A stretch of DNA of 64,000 nucleotides, taken from NCBI RefSeq assembly GCF_900590755.1, contig NZ_UUOC01000001.1, forward strand, positions 682,001 through 746,000. Reading direction: 5' to 3'. Shown in pieces: positions 54,310 through 64,000 of this stretch. Position numbers and translations under genes: made by a program. Source of the DNA: Pseudomonas viridiflava. Its GTDB lineage: Bacteria > Pseudomonadota > Gammaproteobacteria > Pseudomonadales > Pseudomonadaceae. The notes under the pieces were generated by a model. It was not told the origin of the DNA. It searched no databases and was given only the letters and a program-made list of their open reading frames with translations. Position 1 is the first letter of the stretch; each line of letters opens with the position of its first letter.

Positions 54310-54586
54310 GCTAGCGGCTCCTTGCCGGTGAGTAATCTCGCGTTGATACATCGTCACTTGATTAGTTCTACACCCGCACAACCCATCCGTAAACCTAGCA
54401 AAACTACTAGGTTGTCAAAACTGGAAATTGCATCTAGCGTAATCAGAGACGCGCGCAGACCGTCGTCCCTAGTATTGGTATATGGCGCGTCATGACCTTA
54501 AACCGCTGAGAATTAACGGTATATCTACCCGTCAAGACGAGTTCTTGAAAAAACCCTATCGCAAAATAGAATATAAGGTATAGCAA
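54310..54586. promoter_or_regulatory. AT-rich divergent intergenic region
   Basis: These 277 bp separate paralogue B and the 54587 gene, which are divergent, and hold both promoters. The base composition is clearly lower in GC than the core genes. No operator palindrome was identified. Confidence 0.35.
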
Positions 54587-55219
54587 ATGAAACTCATGCC
54601 TGAAGACCGAATAAAACCAAAAATACAAAGATGGCAAAGATGTCTGAGTTACGCTGTGATAATGAGTGCTTTTTGCCTGATCCAGACAACCCAAGGTCAA
54701 GACTCGATAAAACCAGCCGAAAAACCCCGTGCTGCGGCTACGATTACTCCTTACGAATGGAGCCCCCGTCACGAGGAGTATGACCACATGGTCACTTGTA
54801 TGCTCTTAGCCCCGCTCGTTGAAGCCGTGCTGATTGGTACCGCCCATATAGGAGACTCTAGAGGTATAACCTATTATCACTGCGGCGCAGTCCATCAGTT
54901 TGTTCATCTGACCCCTGTTGAATTGGCCTGGTCCGATGAGCTGAGGGAACACAATCATTCTTACAGTTGCCCGCCAAACATGGTGATGACGGGGCGCCAT
55001 CATTTTGGCGACTCAGACGGTCCCACCCGTTATCAATGCGCAAAGTTGAAAGACAACTGGGGCAATGATATTCAAGTTGTTCCTGGCCAGCTTATAGATG
55101 GAGGCGCGCAAAATGAGCTGCGGTTTGATTGCCCCCAAGATCAGGTATTAACTCATCGAGAGCGCAGAGACGGCAGCTACAACGCTCACATTTACTTAAA
55201 GTGCGCCACGCTGTGGTAA
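54587..55219 (+). CDS. Putative secreted protein with three paired-cysteine repeats
   Basis: This 210-residue protein has an N-terminal hydrophobic segment (YAVIMSAFCLIQTTQG, about residues 22-37) preceded by basic residues, consistent with a signal peptide. Three repeats follow, each with two cysteines about 25-30 residues apart: C-x-GTAHIGDSRGITYYHCG, C-x-TGRHHFGDSDGPTRYQCA and C-x-THRERRDGSYNAHIYLKCA, the first two sharing G-x2-H-x-GDS-x-G-x-T-x-Y-x-C. This points to a small repeated disulfide-stabilised fold. I do not recognise a named family. AAGG lies upstream of the ATG. It lies ahead of the small gene at 55276 and the RHS gene. Confidence 0.72.
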   Translation: MKLMPEDRIKPKIQRWQRCLSYAVIMSAFCLIQTTQGQDSIKPAEKPRAAATITPYEWSPRHEEYDHMVTCMLLAPLVEAVLIGTAHIGDSRGITYYHCGAVHQFVHLTPVELAWSDELREHNHSYSCPPNMVMTGRHHFGDSDGPTRYQCAKLKDNWGNDIQVVPGQLIDGGAQNELRFDCPQDQVLTHRERRDGSYNAHIYLKCATLW

Positions 55220-55275
55220 TACCTGGACATTTACCAACATTGAAAACGGCGCTATAAAAACCGGAGCCACCAACA

Positions 55276-55782
55276 ATGAAAAAGCATAAACAAAAAACAC
55301 TACCCACCGACACTCTACCTTCCCCCGGATCCGTTACTATCAGGGCCGAGGACCAATATGCTGGCCAGCTGTTCGGGCCGACGCCGGGCAGTGGAGATTC
55401 AATCCTCTATGATTTCACCGGACCCGATCCCGCGTTCCCCAATGATGCGGCGCGTAGTGTGCAATTCGATGAATTCCCCTCTGCGACGCTGTTTCTTTTC
55501 GCAGCAGATCCGGGAGGCACGGACAATAAGAATCAAGAGTTCTACTTCAAAGTCATTACCACGCGAAAACGAACTTCCACGACTATCCGCCAGCTGATTA
55601 ATATCCTTTCTCATGCCGAAGGCACCATCATTGAACCCGGCTTGAGAATGGTCGAGTGGTACAAAATCCGCCCGGATGCGGGAATAATGGATCGGCTCTC
55701 GTCAGTACGAATTACGGCGTCTACCTCGCCACCCACTACGCCCAAAATATCTGAACCATCCCCTGAGACTCAAAAACACTAG
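55276..55782 (+). CDS. Unknown 168-residue protein upstream of RHS gene
   Basis: A good GGAG ribosome-binding site and codon use like its neighbours support this gene, but no family is recognised. There is no signal peptide or membrane helix. The N-terminus is basic and the C-terminus is rich in Ser, Thr and Pro. The middle, FPSATLFLFAADPGGTDNKN to FYFKVITTRKRTSTTIRQLI, looks like a compact beta-rich domain. It lies 46 bp before the RHS gene in the same direction and could be its accessory or chaperone; that is inference. Confidence 0.6.
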   Translation: MKKHKQKTLPTDTLPSPGSVTIRAEDQYAGQLFGPTPGSGDSILYDFTGPDPAFPNDAARSVQFDEFPSATLFLFAADPGGTDNKNQEFYFKVITTRKRTSTTIRQLINILSHAEGTIIEPGLRMVEWYKIRPDAGIMDRLSSVRITASTSPPTTPKISEPSPETQKH

Positions 55783-55828
55783 TTCAATATCCTGATTCAA
55801 GCATAAAGGACTATCGAGGATTACCGAC

Positions 55829-58800
55829 ATGACTACCTCAAGTGCCGTGCATTCCAATGCATTCAATTTCATGGGTTTTCTGCAGCACTGCGTCGACCCG
55901 CGCACCGGCCAATACACCGTGTCGGTGGACATCCCCGAACTCAAGACCAACCACCTCTGCGGGCCGGTCATTCCGTTGCAGTTACAGTTCAGCCCGCTCA
56001 ACGAACTGGACAGCGGCTTTGGCATCGGCTGGAACCTCAATCTGTCGCAGTTTACGCCCCACAACAACATGATCGCCCTGAGCACCGGCGAGAATTTCAA
56101 AGTCACCGGCAGCGGTGAAGAACCTGCCATCAAGGAAAAAAAGCTCGACAGTTTCCACTTCCACAACCAGGGCAATGACACCTACCGGGTGGTGCACAAA
56201 TCCGGTCTGGTGGAGACGCTGGTGACCGGCGGTTCCAATGACCAGCGGGTGGCCTTGCCCCGTGAGATTCGCTCGCCGTCCGGGCATGCCGTGACCCTGA
56301 CTTACACACCGTTCCGGGGTGGGCAGTTGCTGGCAACCATCAGCGATGCCTTCACCACCCTGCTGCGCATCGAGCGCGACCCCAACCACCAGTTCGTCAA
56401 GCTGCACCTGCACCCGGACAGCGGCCCCAACGACGAACCGCTGGCCAGCTTCGAGATGAAGCTCAACGGCCAGGGCCAGGTCACGAAGATCATTTTGCCC
56501 ACCGACGAGCACGCCTCCTGGCGTTTTTTCTATGAGCAGAAATTCGGTCGTACCTGCCTGGTGGAAGTCCAGACTCCGGTGGGCGGCCGTGAACGCATCG
56601 AGTACCTCGATGGCGGGCATGTTTACCCCACCAACGGCACTGGACTCCCGCGACAGCCGTTGCCCCGTGTGACCCGGCACCGCACTGAGCCCGGCTTCGA
56701 GCAACCTGAAATCGTCGTTGAATATAGTTACAGCCTGCACAATAACCACAATTTTCTCGGCAGCGGTGTGTCCATGCCCTGGTTCGACGACGGCCTGGAC
56801 AACCTGTACCGCGCGCCGGTGGGCTATGAGTATGGTTCGGTGGCGACCCTCATGGACGGCCCAACGCCGGTGCGCACGGTCACTCGCACCTTCAACCGCT
56901 TCCACCTGATGACCGAAGAACGCACCCAACAGGGCGACTGCATCAAAATTGTCAGCACCAAGTACCACGCCCAGGAGGCGTCATTTGACGATCAGCCTCC
57001 GCAGTTCCAGTTGCCGGAAACCGTCACCACTCGCTGGGCGTTGCAGAGTGATGCCAACCAGACCCGCACCGAGGTCGAAACCACCGTGTTCAACGAGTTT
57101 GGCAACCTGACCGAACGGATTCTGGCCAACGGCATGCGGGAAACTTCCGACTATTACCCCAAAGAAGCCACACCGGGCTGCCCGGCGGACCCGGAGCGCT
57201 TTGAGCGCAACTTGAAGCAAAAAATCGTTTACCCGGCAGAGTCCGAAGATGGCAGCGCGCCGGTGTTGCGCACGCTCAACACCTACCAGGCGTTGCCCGC
57301 CCTGGCCAGCGCGTCGGGTGCCAGCGACTGGCTGGTGGTAACCGAAGAAACCCTGACCAGCAGCGAGGATAACCACCAGGCCCCGTTGCAACACACCCAA
57401 CGCACCTACAACAACGAACCGGACAAACCGGAGCTGCACGGTCGGCCAAAAAGCCAGACCGAAACCCTCAACCAGCACACCACCACGACCAGGTTCGAAT
57501 ACAGCACGCCGCTAAGCCGCCTGGCCGGAGAAACCGTGGACCAGACCATAGAAACCTTGACCGGGTTTGATGGCAGCACCAAAGTCGTGACGCTGGAGCA
57601 ATCGTTGTTTACCGGTAAACCGCTGGTCGTGCCCGATGTCAACGGCGTGCTGGTCAGGTCCGAATACGATGCCTTGAACCGGGTCATCAAGGAAACCGTC
57701 GCGCCGGGTACGCCCCACGCCGCCTCACGGGAATATCGCTACACCTTGACTACTGCGCAAGGTCAGCAAGCGAGCCAGCAAATGACCGATGTCAAAGGCA
57801 TCAAGACCTTGACCTTGATGGACGGCCTTAACCGCCCCCTCCTGGAACAATGCTGGACACCGGGGCAACCCGTGGGGCAATACCGCAACACCTGGTCCGC
57901 CCAATACGACAACATCGGCAACCTTAGTCGAGAAACCGAATATGACTGGCTGGACACAGGCGAACTGGAGCGAAATCTAGAGCTGACCAGCAGCTTCGGC
58001 TATGACGACTGGGGCGAGCAGTGCCGCGTGGTCGGGCCGGATGGCGTCGCAACGGTCACCGAGCGCTCGCCCTTTGGTTTGAATGGCGCCAGAGAAACCA
58101 CCTGGCAGGAAACCCTGGCTGATCCGCCGGTGAAAACTGGCCAAAGCATTACCGAGCTCAACGCCTCCAACAAACCCGACTCCGTTACCCGCAAGGACGA
58201 CAGCGGCGCAACGGTCGGCGCCTTGTATTACACCTACGATGGGCTCGGCAATTGCACCGAGCAGCAGCATCGTCTCAGTACGGGTACCCTCAGCACGACC
58301 TATGTATTTGATGCATTTGGCAGAATGACCAGTACCTGCCTCCCCGGTGGCGATGTGATCAACCGTAGCTTCGCCGACCACAGCACCAGCGAGTTGCCCA
58401 TCAACCTCCAGGTGCAGCCCGCCAATCAATCGCTGCCTGCGTCAACGGTCGGCACTCAGGTGTTCGATGGACTGGAACGTTTGATTGAACTGCAGGTTGG
58501 CCCGCGGTTTGAGCAGTACAAATACACGGAGGACAAGATTCAGCCGAGCCAACGTATCTCACCCAGCGGCCAGATTTTTGACTACAGCTACACCCTGGAA
58601 TTGACCAGTCAACCCAGCGCCATCCAGATCAACGGCAACGCCGATGAGAAGGTCAAATACACGTACAACAACCAGACAGCGTTGATCACCGGCACTGAAA
58701 AAACACCTGGCGTACCGGAAAATACCTACGCTTACGACAGCTTTGGCCATCTGCAATTCGAGAGCCGGGCAGACGCCTCAGGCAAGGGGCGGGACACGCA

Positions 58801-60745
58801 CTACTCCAGTTCTCGGCATGGGCGCCAGATCACCCGCAGCGTAACCGATGGCTTCGAAACATCTTACGAGTACGACGATTGTGGCCGGGTAGCGAAAGTC
58901 AACCAGGGCAATCTGGAGGCCGACTTCGCGTACAACGAGTTCGGTCAGTTGCGCCAGAGCTCCACCCGCCACGGAGCGAAATCCCTGGTCACTGAGTTTG
59001 AATACGACTCGTTGAGTCGGGAAACCAAACGCACGATGACCCTGACCGGTCAGCCAGTCAAAACACTGAGCCAGGTCTGGTATGACGACGACCACTTGCA
59101 CAGTCGCGAGCAGCACATCGGCGGGCAAAGCAGCTATAAGGAGACCTTCATCTACGACCAGCGAGGTCGTCTGGAGGAATACACCTGCACCGGTGACGAT
59201 TTGCCCAAAGATGCTTACGGCAACCGGATCAAATCCCAGGCATTCCGCTTCGACGCGCTGGACAATATTACTCGCTGTATCAGCGAATTTGCCGATGACC
59301 CTGACGTAGACGTGGCCCGCTTCACCTATGCAGACGACGACACTTGCCAACTCACCAGGATGACCCACAGCCATGCCAGCTATCCACAGGAGACCGAGTT
59401 CAGCTACGACGCTGACGGCCATCTGCTCAACGACCAGGCAGGTCGAAAGCTCAGCTACAACAGTCAAGGTCGCCTGATTGAAGTCAAAAGCGCGACCGAT
59501 CAGCCAATCATTGCCTACCACTATGACGGCCACGACGATCTGGTCGCCGTGAAAAAAGCCACGGGCAGCGAAACCCAGCGGTTTTATCAGGGTTACAACC
59601 TGAGCCATACCGTGCAGGACAATACCCTGATCCAGTGCCTCTTTGATCAGGACCGCCCGATTGGCCAGCAGCAGTACGGCGAAGACAGCAAAACCTTGTT
59701 GCTGCTTACCAATGCTGCCAACAGCGTGATGGGTGAAAGCTCGTCGGGTAATGAGCCACACACTCGGGGCTATAGCGCTTATGGCGACCAGCCGGACGAC
59801 GATTTGCAATGTCTGCTGGCGTTCAACGGCGAACTGCGCGAAGACGTGGGCGGCTGGTATCTGTTGGGGCGTGGTTATCGGGCTTATAACCCGGGCCTGA
59901 TGCGCTTCCACAGCCCGGACTCCCTCAGCCCGTTCGGCGGGGGCGGTATCAACCCTTACATGTATTGCGCCGGCAACCCCATCAGCTTCCGCGACCCGAC
60001 CGGCCACAGGTATGGGAAACCGGATCCGGGGTATGTGGATCCGCCGGAGCAGCCTGAACAGCCGGGTGGTTTCATGAAGTGGCTCGGCGTTATCGGTGGC
60101 GGTGTCGGTATCGCAGTTTCGCTATTTTTCATTCCCTGGACTGGCGGCTCGTCGCTGGCAATTGGAATTGGCCTGCTTGGGATTGGGGTAATGGCCGTAG
60201 GCATGGGGTACGAAGTTGCAGGCGTTATCACTAACGACGAGGAAAAGTCGGGTATCGGAAGGATACTTCTTGGGGTCGGCGGAGCAATAGCGCTCATTGG
60301 GCCGGCTGTGGTCATTCAACTGCGGAATATTGCAGCCTTGGGGGCAGGTCAACTGCCGAGCTCAGCTTTTCGGGGCTCGGTGGGAGTGGGGAGTAGGCTT
60401 GGGGGTGGTGGGGCTGCTGCAGGCAGCAGGAGGGGTTCGACAGTCAGTAATTCAGAGCTGCCTCCACAACCTCCGCATATCGATAATCAATCTATCAGGC
60501 GTAGCAGTAGCAGTAGCGGCGGTAGCAGTAGCGGCGGTAGCAGTCGCAGTCGCAGTAGCTCTACCTCAGACTCTGACACTACATCTCGTGAAGGTTCTTA
60601 TTCGCCGTTCCATGCTCAACGTGGGGTGCCTGCACCCACGAGTACTGTAAGCAGGTGGGTTTTTAATCCGGCATATGTGCCAGAAAAGAGGACTATCTTT
60701 AACCCTCGTTTTCAGGGCCCGGGCTACGACTCTCTATATGCATGA
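55829..60745 (+). CDS. RHS-repeat protein with variable C-terminal tip
   Basis: This 1638-residue protein has many YD repeats (for example YEYDDCGRVAKVNQGNLEAD, FEYDSLSRETKRTMTLTGQP) that build the RHS/TcC-type shell. The RHS-associated core, YRAYNPGLMRFHSPDSLSPF then GGINPYMYCAGNPISFRDPTGH, ends near residue 1393. The last 245 residues are unrelated to it: three hydrophobic helices (about 1411-1490), a Ser/Gly/Arg-rich stretch near 1557-1582, and a short terminal domain. This is the architecture of polymorphic toxins or Tc-toxin C subunits. There is no signal peptide, PAAR or VgrG domain. GAGGA precedes the ATG. No immunity-like gene follows before pabB. Confidence 0.9.
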   Translation: MTTSSAVHSNAFNFMGFLQHCVDPRTGQYTVSVDIPELKTNHLCGPVIPLQLQFSPLNELDSGFGIGWNLNLSQFTPHNNMIALSTGENFKVTGSGEEPAIKEKKLDSFHFHNQGNDTYRVVHKSGLVETLVTGGSNDQRVALPREIRSPSGHAVTLTYTPFRGGQLLATISDAFTTLLRIERDPNHQFVKLHLHPDSGPNDEPLASFEMKLNGQGQVTKIILPTDEHASWRFFYEQKFGRTCLVEVQTPVGGRERIEYLDGGHVYPTNGTGLPRQPLPRVTRHRTEPGFEQPEIVVEYSYSLHNNHNFLGSGVSMPWFDDGLDNLYRAPVGYEYGSVATLMDGPTPVRTVTRTFNRFHLMTEERTQQGDCIKIVSTKYHAQEASFDDQPPQFQLPETVTTRWALQSDANQTRTEVETTVFNEFGNLTERILANGMRETSDYYPKEATPGCPADPERFERNLKQKIVYPAESEDGSAPVLRTLNTYQALPALASASGASDWLVVTEETLTSSEDNHQAPLQHTQRTYNNEPDKPELHGRPKSQTETLNQHTTTTRFEYSTPLSRLAGETVDQTIETLTGFDGSTKVVTLEQSLFTGKPLVVPDVNGVLVRSEYDALNRVIKETVAPGTPHAASREYRYTLTTAQGQQASQQMTDVKGIKTLTLMDGLNRPLLEQCWTPGQPVGQYRNTWSAQYDNIGNLSRETEYDWLDTGELERNLELTSSFGYDDWGEQCRVVGPDGVATVTERSPFGLNGARETTWQETLADPPVKTGQSITELNASNKPDSVTRKDDSGATVGALYYTYDGLGNCTEQQHRLSTGTLSTTYVFDAFGRMTSTCLPGGDVINRSFADHSTSELPINLQVQPANQSLPASTVGTQVFDGLERLIELQVGPRFEQYKYTEDKIQPSQRISPSGQIFDYSYTLELTSQPSAIQINGNADEKVKYTYNNQTALITGTEKTPGVPENTYAYDSFGHLQFESRADASGKGRDTHYSSSRHGRQITRSVTDGFETSYEYDDCGRVAKVNQGNLEADFAYNEFGQLRQSSTRHGAKSLVTEFEYDSLSRETKRTMTLTGQPVKTLSQVWYDDDHLHSREQHIGGQSSYKETFIYDQRGRLEEYTCTGDDLPKDAYGNRIKSQAFRFDALDNITRCISEFADDPDVDVARFTYADDDTCQLTRMTHSHASYPQETEFSYDADGHLLNDQAGRKLSYNSQGRLIEVKSATDQPIIAYHYDGHDDLVAVKKATGSETQRFYQGYNLSHTVQDNTLIQCLFDQDRPIGQQQYGEDSKTLLLLTNAANSVMGESSSGNEPHTRGYSAYGDQPDDDLQCLLAFNGELREDVGGWYLLGRGYRAYNPGLMRFHSPDSLSPFGGGGINPYMYCAGNPISFRDPTGHRYGKPDPGYVDPPEQPEQPGGFMKWLGVIGGGVGIAVSLFFIPWTGGSSLAIGIGLLGIGVMAVGMGYEVAGVITNDEEKSGIGRILLGVGGAIALIGPAVVIQLRNIAALGAGQLPSSAFRGSVGVGSRLGGGGAAAGSRRGSTVSNSELPPQPPHIDNQSIRRSSSSSGGSSSGGSSRSRSSSTSDSDTTSREGSYSPFHAQRGVPAPTSTVSRWVFNPAYVPEKRTIFNPRFQGPGYDSLYA
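60500..60560 (+). repeat. Short-unit repeat (GTAGCA/GGCGGT) inside the RHS tip
   Basis: About 60 bp of AGTAGC-, GGCGGT- and CGCAGT-type hexamers encode alternating Ser, Gly and Arg residues in the RHS protein. Such short repeats can change copy number by slippage; hexamer changes would keep the frame. Confidence 0.7.
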
Positions 60746-60786
60746 GCTGCACGTATACATATTGCTAGTAACCTAGGCCTATCCCC

Positions 60787-60813
60787 CGCGGGCGGTTACA
60801 ATCGCCGCCCGCG
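60787..60813. promoter_or_regulatory. Hairpin between RHS gene and pabB
   Basis: CGCGGGCGG and CCGCCCGCG form a perfect 9-bp stem with a 9-base loop, 20 bases before the pabB start. There is no T-run, so it may be a leader hairpin or a weak terminator of the RHS transcript. Confidence 0.5.
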
Positions 60814-60832
60814 CCGTTGATCAGAGCCTGGT

Positions 60833-62176
<1,344 letters not shown>

Positions 62177-62184
62177 AACTTATC

Positions 62185-62260
62185 CTGTAGGAGCTGCCGA
62201 AGGCTGCGAAAGCAGTCTGCCTGATACACCGCAATTCGCAGCCTGCGGCAGCTCCTACAA
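62185..62260. repeat. REP pair, 'TAGGAGCTGCCGAAGGCTGC' family
   Basis: TGTAGGAGCTGCCGAAGGCT at 62186 and its inverted copy, GCAGCCTGCGGCAGCTCCTA, ending near 62258, are separated by about 35 bp. The pair lies between pabB and cysH. Confidence 0.93.
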
Positions 62261-62355
62261 GGTGCGAACCTTGCAACCCGGCCAATTCCCTGAAAGATTT
62301 TGTTAACATCCGCCTCATTACGAGCGCCTAAGCGCCATTTTTAGGAAACCGCCTG

Positions 62356-63090
62356 ATGAGCACACCTTTCGACGTCGTCGAACTTGCCGCGACCTACGCC
62401 AACAAGTCGGCACAAGACATTCTCAAACTGGCCTTCGAGCATTTCGGTGATGAGCTGTGGATTTCCTTCAGCGGTGCTGAAGATGTGGTGCTGGTGGACA
62501 TGGCCTGGAAACTGAACAAGAACGTCAAGGTGTTCAGCCTCGACACTGGCCGCCTGCACCCGGAGACCTATCGCTTTATCGAGCAGGTCCGTGAGCACTA
62601 CAAGATCGATATCGAAATCATGAGCCCGGACCAACAGAAGCTCGAACCTTTCGTCAAAGAAAAGGGCCTGTTCAGTTTTTACCGGGACGGCCATGGCGAA
62701 TGCTGCGGTGTGCGCAAGATCGAACCACTGCGCCGCAAATTGTCGACTGTGAAAGCCTGGGCCACCGGCCAGCGCCGCGACCAGAGCCCTGGCACACGCA
62801 GCCATGTCGCCGCGCTGGAAATCGATACCGCGTTTTCAACCCCCGAGCGCACCCTGTACAAATTCAACCCGCTGGCGCAGATGACCAGCGAAGAAATCTG
62901 GGGCTACATCCGCATGCTGGAGCTGCCCTACAACAGCCTGCATGAGCGCGGCTTCATCAGCATTGGCTGCGAACCCTGCACCCGGCCGGTACTGCCAAAC
63001 CAGCACGAACGCGAAGGCCGCTGGTGGTGGGAAGAAGCCACTCAGAAGGAATGCGGTCTGCATTCAGGGAATTTGATCGCGAAGGTGTGA
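62356..63090 (+). CDS. cysH: Adenosine 5'-phosphosulfate (APS) reductase CysH
   Basis: This 244-residue assimilatory sulfate reductase has the PP-loop region [16 protein letters not shown], the [13 protein letters not shown] motif and the catalytic KECGLH near the C-terminus (Cys233). Two further Cys pairs, Cys116/117 (GECCGVRK) and Cys205/208 (GCEPCTR), bind the 4Fe-4S cluster, which marks the APS-specific form found in Pseudomonas rather than the cluster-free PAPS enzyme of enterics. AGGA precedes the ATG. The convergent neighbour is cysB, the regulator of sulfur assimilation. Confidence 0.95.
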   Translation: MSTPFDVVELAATYANKSAQDILKLAFEHFGDELWISFSGAEDVVLVDMAWKLNKNVKVFSLDTGRLHPETYRFIEQVREHYKIDIEIMSPDQQKLEPFVKEKGLFSFYRDGHGECCGVRKIEPLRRKLSTVKAWATGQRRDQSPGTRSHVAALEIDTAFSTPERTLYKFNPLAQMTSEEIWGYIRMLELPYNSLHERGFISIGCEPCTRPVLPNQHEREGRWWWEEATQKECGLHSGNLIAKV

Positions 63091-63108
63091 CGGCGGCCGC
63101 AGGGTTCT

Positions 63109-63200
63109 CGTGGGACCGGCTTCAGCCGGGAAGGCTGCATACCTGACGCAGAAAATGCATCGGATGTAACGGCCTCTTCCCGGCTGAAGCCGGTCCCACG
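63109..63200. repeat. REP pair between convergent cysH and cysB, 'GGGACCGGCTTTAGCCGGG' family
   Basis: CGTGGGACCGGCTTCAGCCG at 63109 and its inverted copy ending GGCTGAAGCCGGTCCCACG at 63200 form a nearly perfect long-armed hairpin that probably protects or ends both transcripts. Confidence 0.93.
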
Positions 63201-63217
63201 ACAGCAACCAGCGCGGG

Positions 63218-64000
63218 TCAATGCACCGGCAGTTCAACCCCGTCGAACAGCTCTTCCAGCTCTTGCTTGTTGTGGCACTGGATCGCCTTGGCCATGACTT
63301 CACGGGTCAGGTGCGGGGCGAATTTCTCGATGAAGTCGCACATGAACCCACGCAGGAACGTGCCGCGACGGAAGCCGATTTTGGTGATGCTGGCTTCGAA
63401 CAGGTCACTGGCGTCGAGCATCACCAGATCGCTGTCGAGCTTGGCGTCCACCGCCATCTTGGCAACGATGCCGACACCCAGGCCCAGACGCACGTAAGTC
63501 TTGATCACGTCGGCGTCGGCAGCGGTGAACACCACTTTGGGTTCCAGGCCGCGATGGCTGAAGGCTTCGTCCAGCTTGGAACGGCCGGTGAAACCGAATA
63601 CATAGGTCACGATCGGGTATTCGGCCAGCAGTTCCAGGGTCAGTTTCGGTGCCTTGGTCAACGGGTGGCCATGGGGCACGACCACGCAGCGGTTCCAGCG
63701 GTAGCACGGCATCATGATCAGGTCGCTGAACGACTCAAGCGCCTCGGTGGCAATGGCGAAATCAACGGTGCCATCGGCGGCCATTTCGGCAATCTGCATC
63801 GGCGAACCCTGGTGCATGTGCAACGACACGTCCGGGTATTGCTTGATGAAATTACTGATGACCGGCGGCAAGGCATAACGCGCCTGGGTGTGCGTGGTGG
63901 CAATCGACAGGGTGCCCTTCTTCTCGTTGGAGAATTCCTGAGCAATCTGCTTGATGCTTTCGACCTTGCGCAGGATTTCCCCTGCGGTGGTGATAATCCG
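63218..64000 (-). CDS. cysB: LysR-type regulator CysB (N-terminus beyond window edge)
   Basis: The reverse frame stays open to the window edge, giving 260 residues of the C-terminal effector domain. It begins within RIITTAGEILRKVESIKQIA and shows the CysB segments GTLSIATTHTQARYALPPVI, LHMHQGSPMQIAEMAADGTV and VFTAADADVIKTYVRLGLGV. The DNA-binding domain of about 65 residues lies outside. CysB activates sulfate assimilation genes such as cysH when N-acetylserine is present. The last residues end EELFDGVELPVH. Confidence 0.93.
   Translation of the reverse strand, partial: RIITTAGEILRKVESIKQIAQEFSNEKKGTLSIATTHTQARYALPPVISNFIKQYPDVSLHMHQGSPMQIAEMAADGTVDFAIATEALESFSDLIMMPCYRWNRCVVVPHGHPLTKAPKLTLELLAEYPIVTYVFGFTGRSKLDEAFSHRGLEPKVVFTAADADVIKTYVRLGLGVGIVAKMAVDAKLDSDLVMLDASDLFEASITKIGFRRGTFLRGFMCDFIEKFAPHLTREVMAKAIQCHNKQELEELFDGVELPVH

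Noticed and set aside
54443..54787. 114-codon minus-strand frame overlapping the cysteine-repeat gene
   Set aside because: Most of it is antisense to the 54587 gene, which has a ribosome-binding site, a signal peptide and internal repeats; the aromatic-rich translation shows no domain.
55982..56968. 328-codon open frame antisense to the RHS N-terminal region, considered as an immunity gene
   Set aside because: It fully overlaps coding sequence of the RHS protein, has no ribosome-binding site, and its composition is that of an antisense shadow.
58778..60007. 409-codon open frame antisense to the RHS gene
   Set aside because: The hydrophobic-looking translation arises from YD-repeat codons read backwards. 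No start signal or family motif is present.

Overview
The window looks like chromosomal DNA of a Pseudomonas of the P. fluorescens / P. syringae lineage. This rests on the high GC content, three short palindromic REP families that occur mostly as inverted pairs, a galactose dehydrogenase that closely matches the P. fluorescens enzyme as I remember it, the acnD/prpF form of the 2-methylcitrate cycle, and the cysH/cysB and pabB genes. No rRNA, tRNA, insertion sequence, prophage or CRISPR array was recognised.

Layout. 1-4059: a LysR regulator cut by the left edge, a divergent DUF2798 membrane protein, a YqaA-like membrane protein overlapping trmK tail to tail, and galactose dehydrogenase. 4060-8238: a short type IV pilus remnant with a decayed minor pilin (probably pilW) followed by intact pilX and pilY1. 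8264-12034: an EamA exporter with an AraC regulator, then a threonine dehydratase-like enzyme with a divergent AraC regulator. 12539-22876: a catabolic locus with a complete oligopeptide-type ABC importer, two closely related FAD oxidoreductases, a short-chain dehydrogenase and an IclR regulator. 25392-33801: a second peptide-type importer operon bracketed by two M20 metallohydrolases and controlled by a divergent GntR/UTRA regulator; a palindrome lies in the shared promoter region. 34793-36525: a membrane metallophosphoesterase and msrA. 36611-43688: the propionate operon prpR-prpB-prpC-acnD-prpF, with an ATTGTCGACAAT palindrome upstream and a different REP family in each of its three larger gaps. 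44411-47473: a tight trio of retropepsin-like protease, inactive transglutaminase with seven membrane helices, and RimK-like ATP-grasp ligase. 47884-60745: an accessory region with a pertactin-like autotransporter, three related beta-sandwich modular proteins without signal peptides, a secreted protein with three paired-cysteine repeats, a small unknown, and a 1638-residue RHS protein with a variable tip. 60833-64000: core genes pabB, cysH and cysB (cut by the right edge).

Taken together the window is a scavenging and metabolism segment: two peptide or opine-like uptake systems with their own oxidoreductases or hydrolases, threonine deamination, and propionyl-CoA oxidation, with an accessory cell-surface and toxin-like island inserted before pabB.

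The most unusual DNA-level feature is a set of four tandem arrays of REP-pair units, with repeat lengths of exactly 115, about 270, exactly 288 and exactly 105 bp, each in a different intergenic region. The best candidates for poorly described biology are the 47884-60745 island and the 44411-47473 trio.
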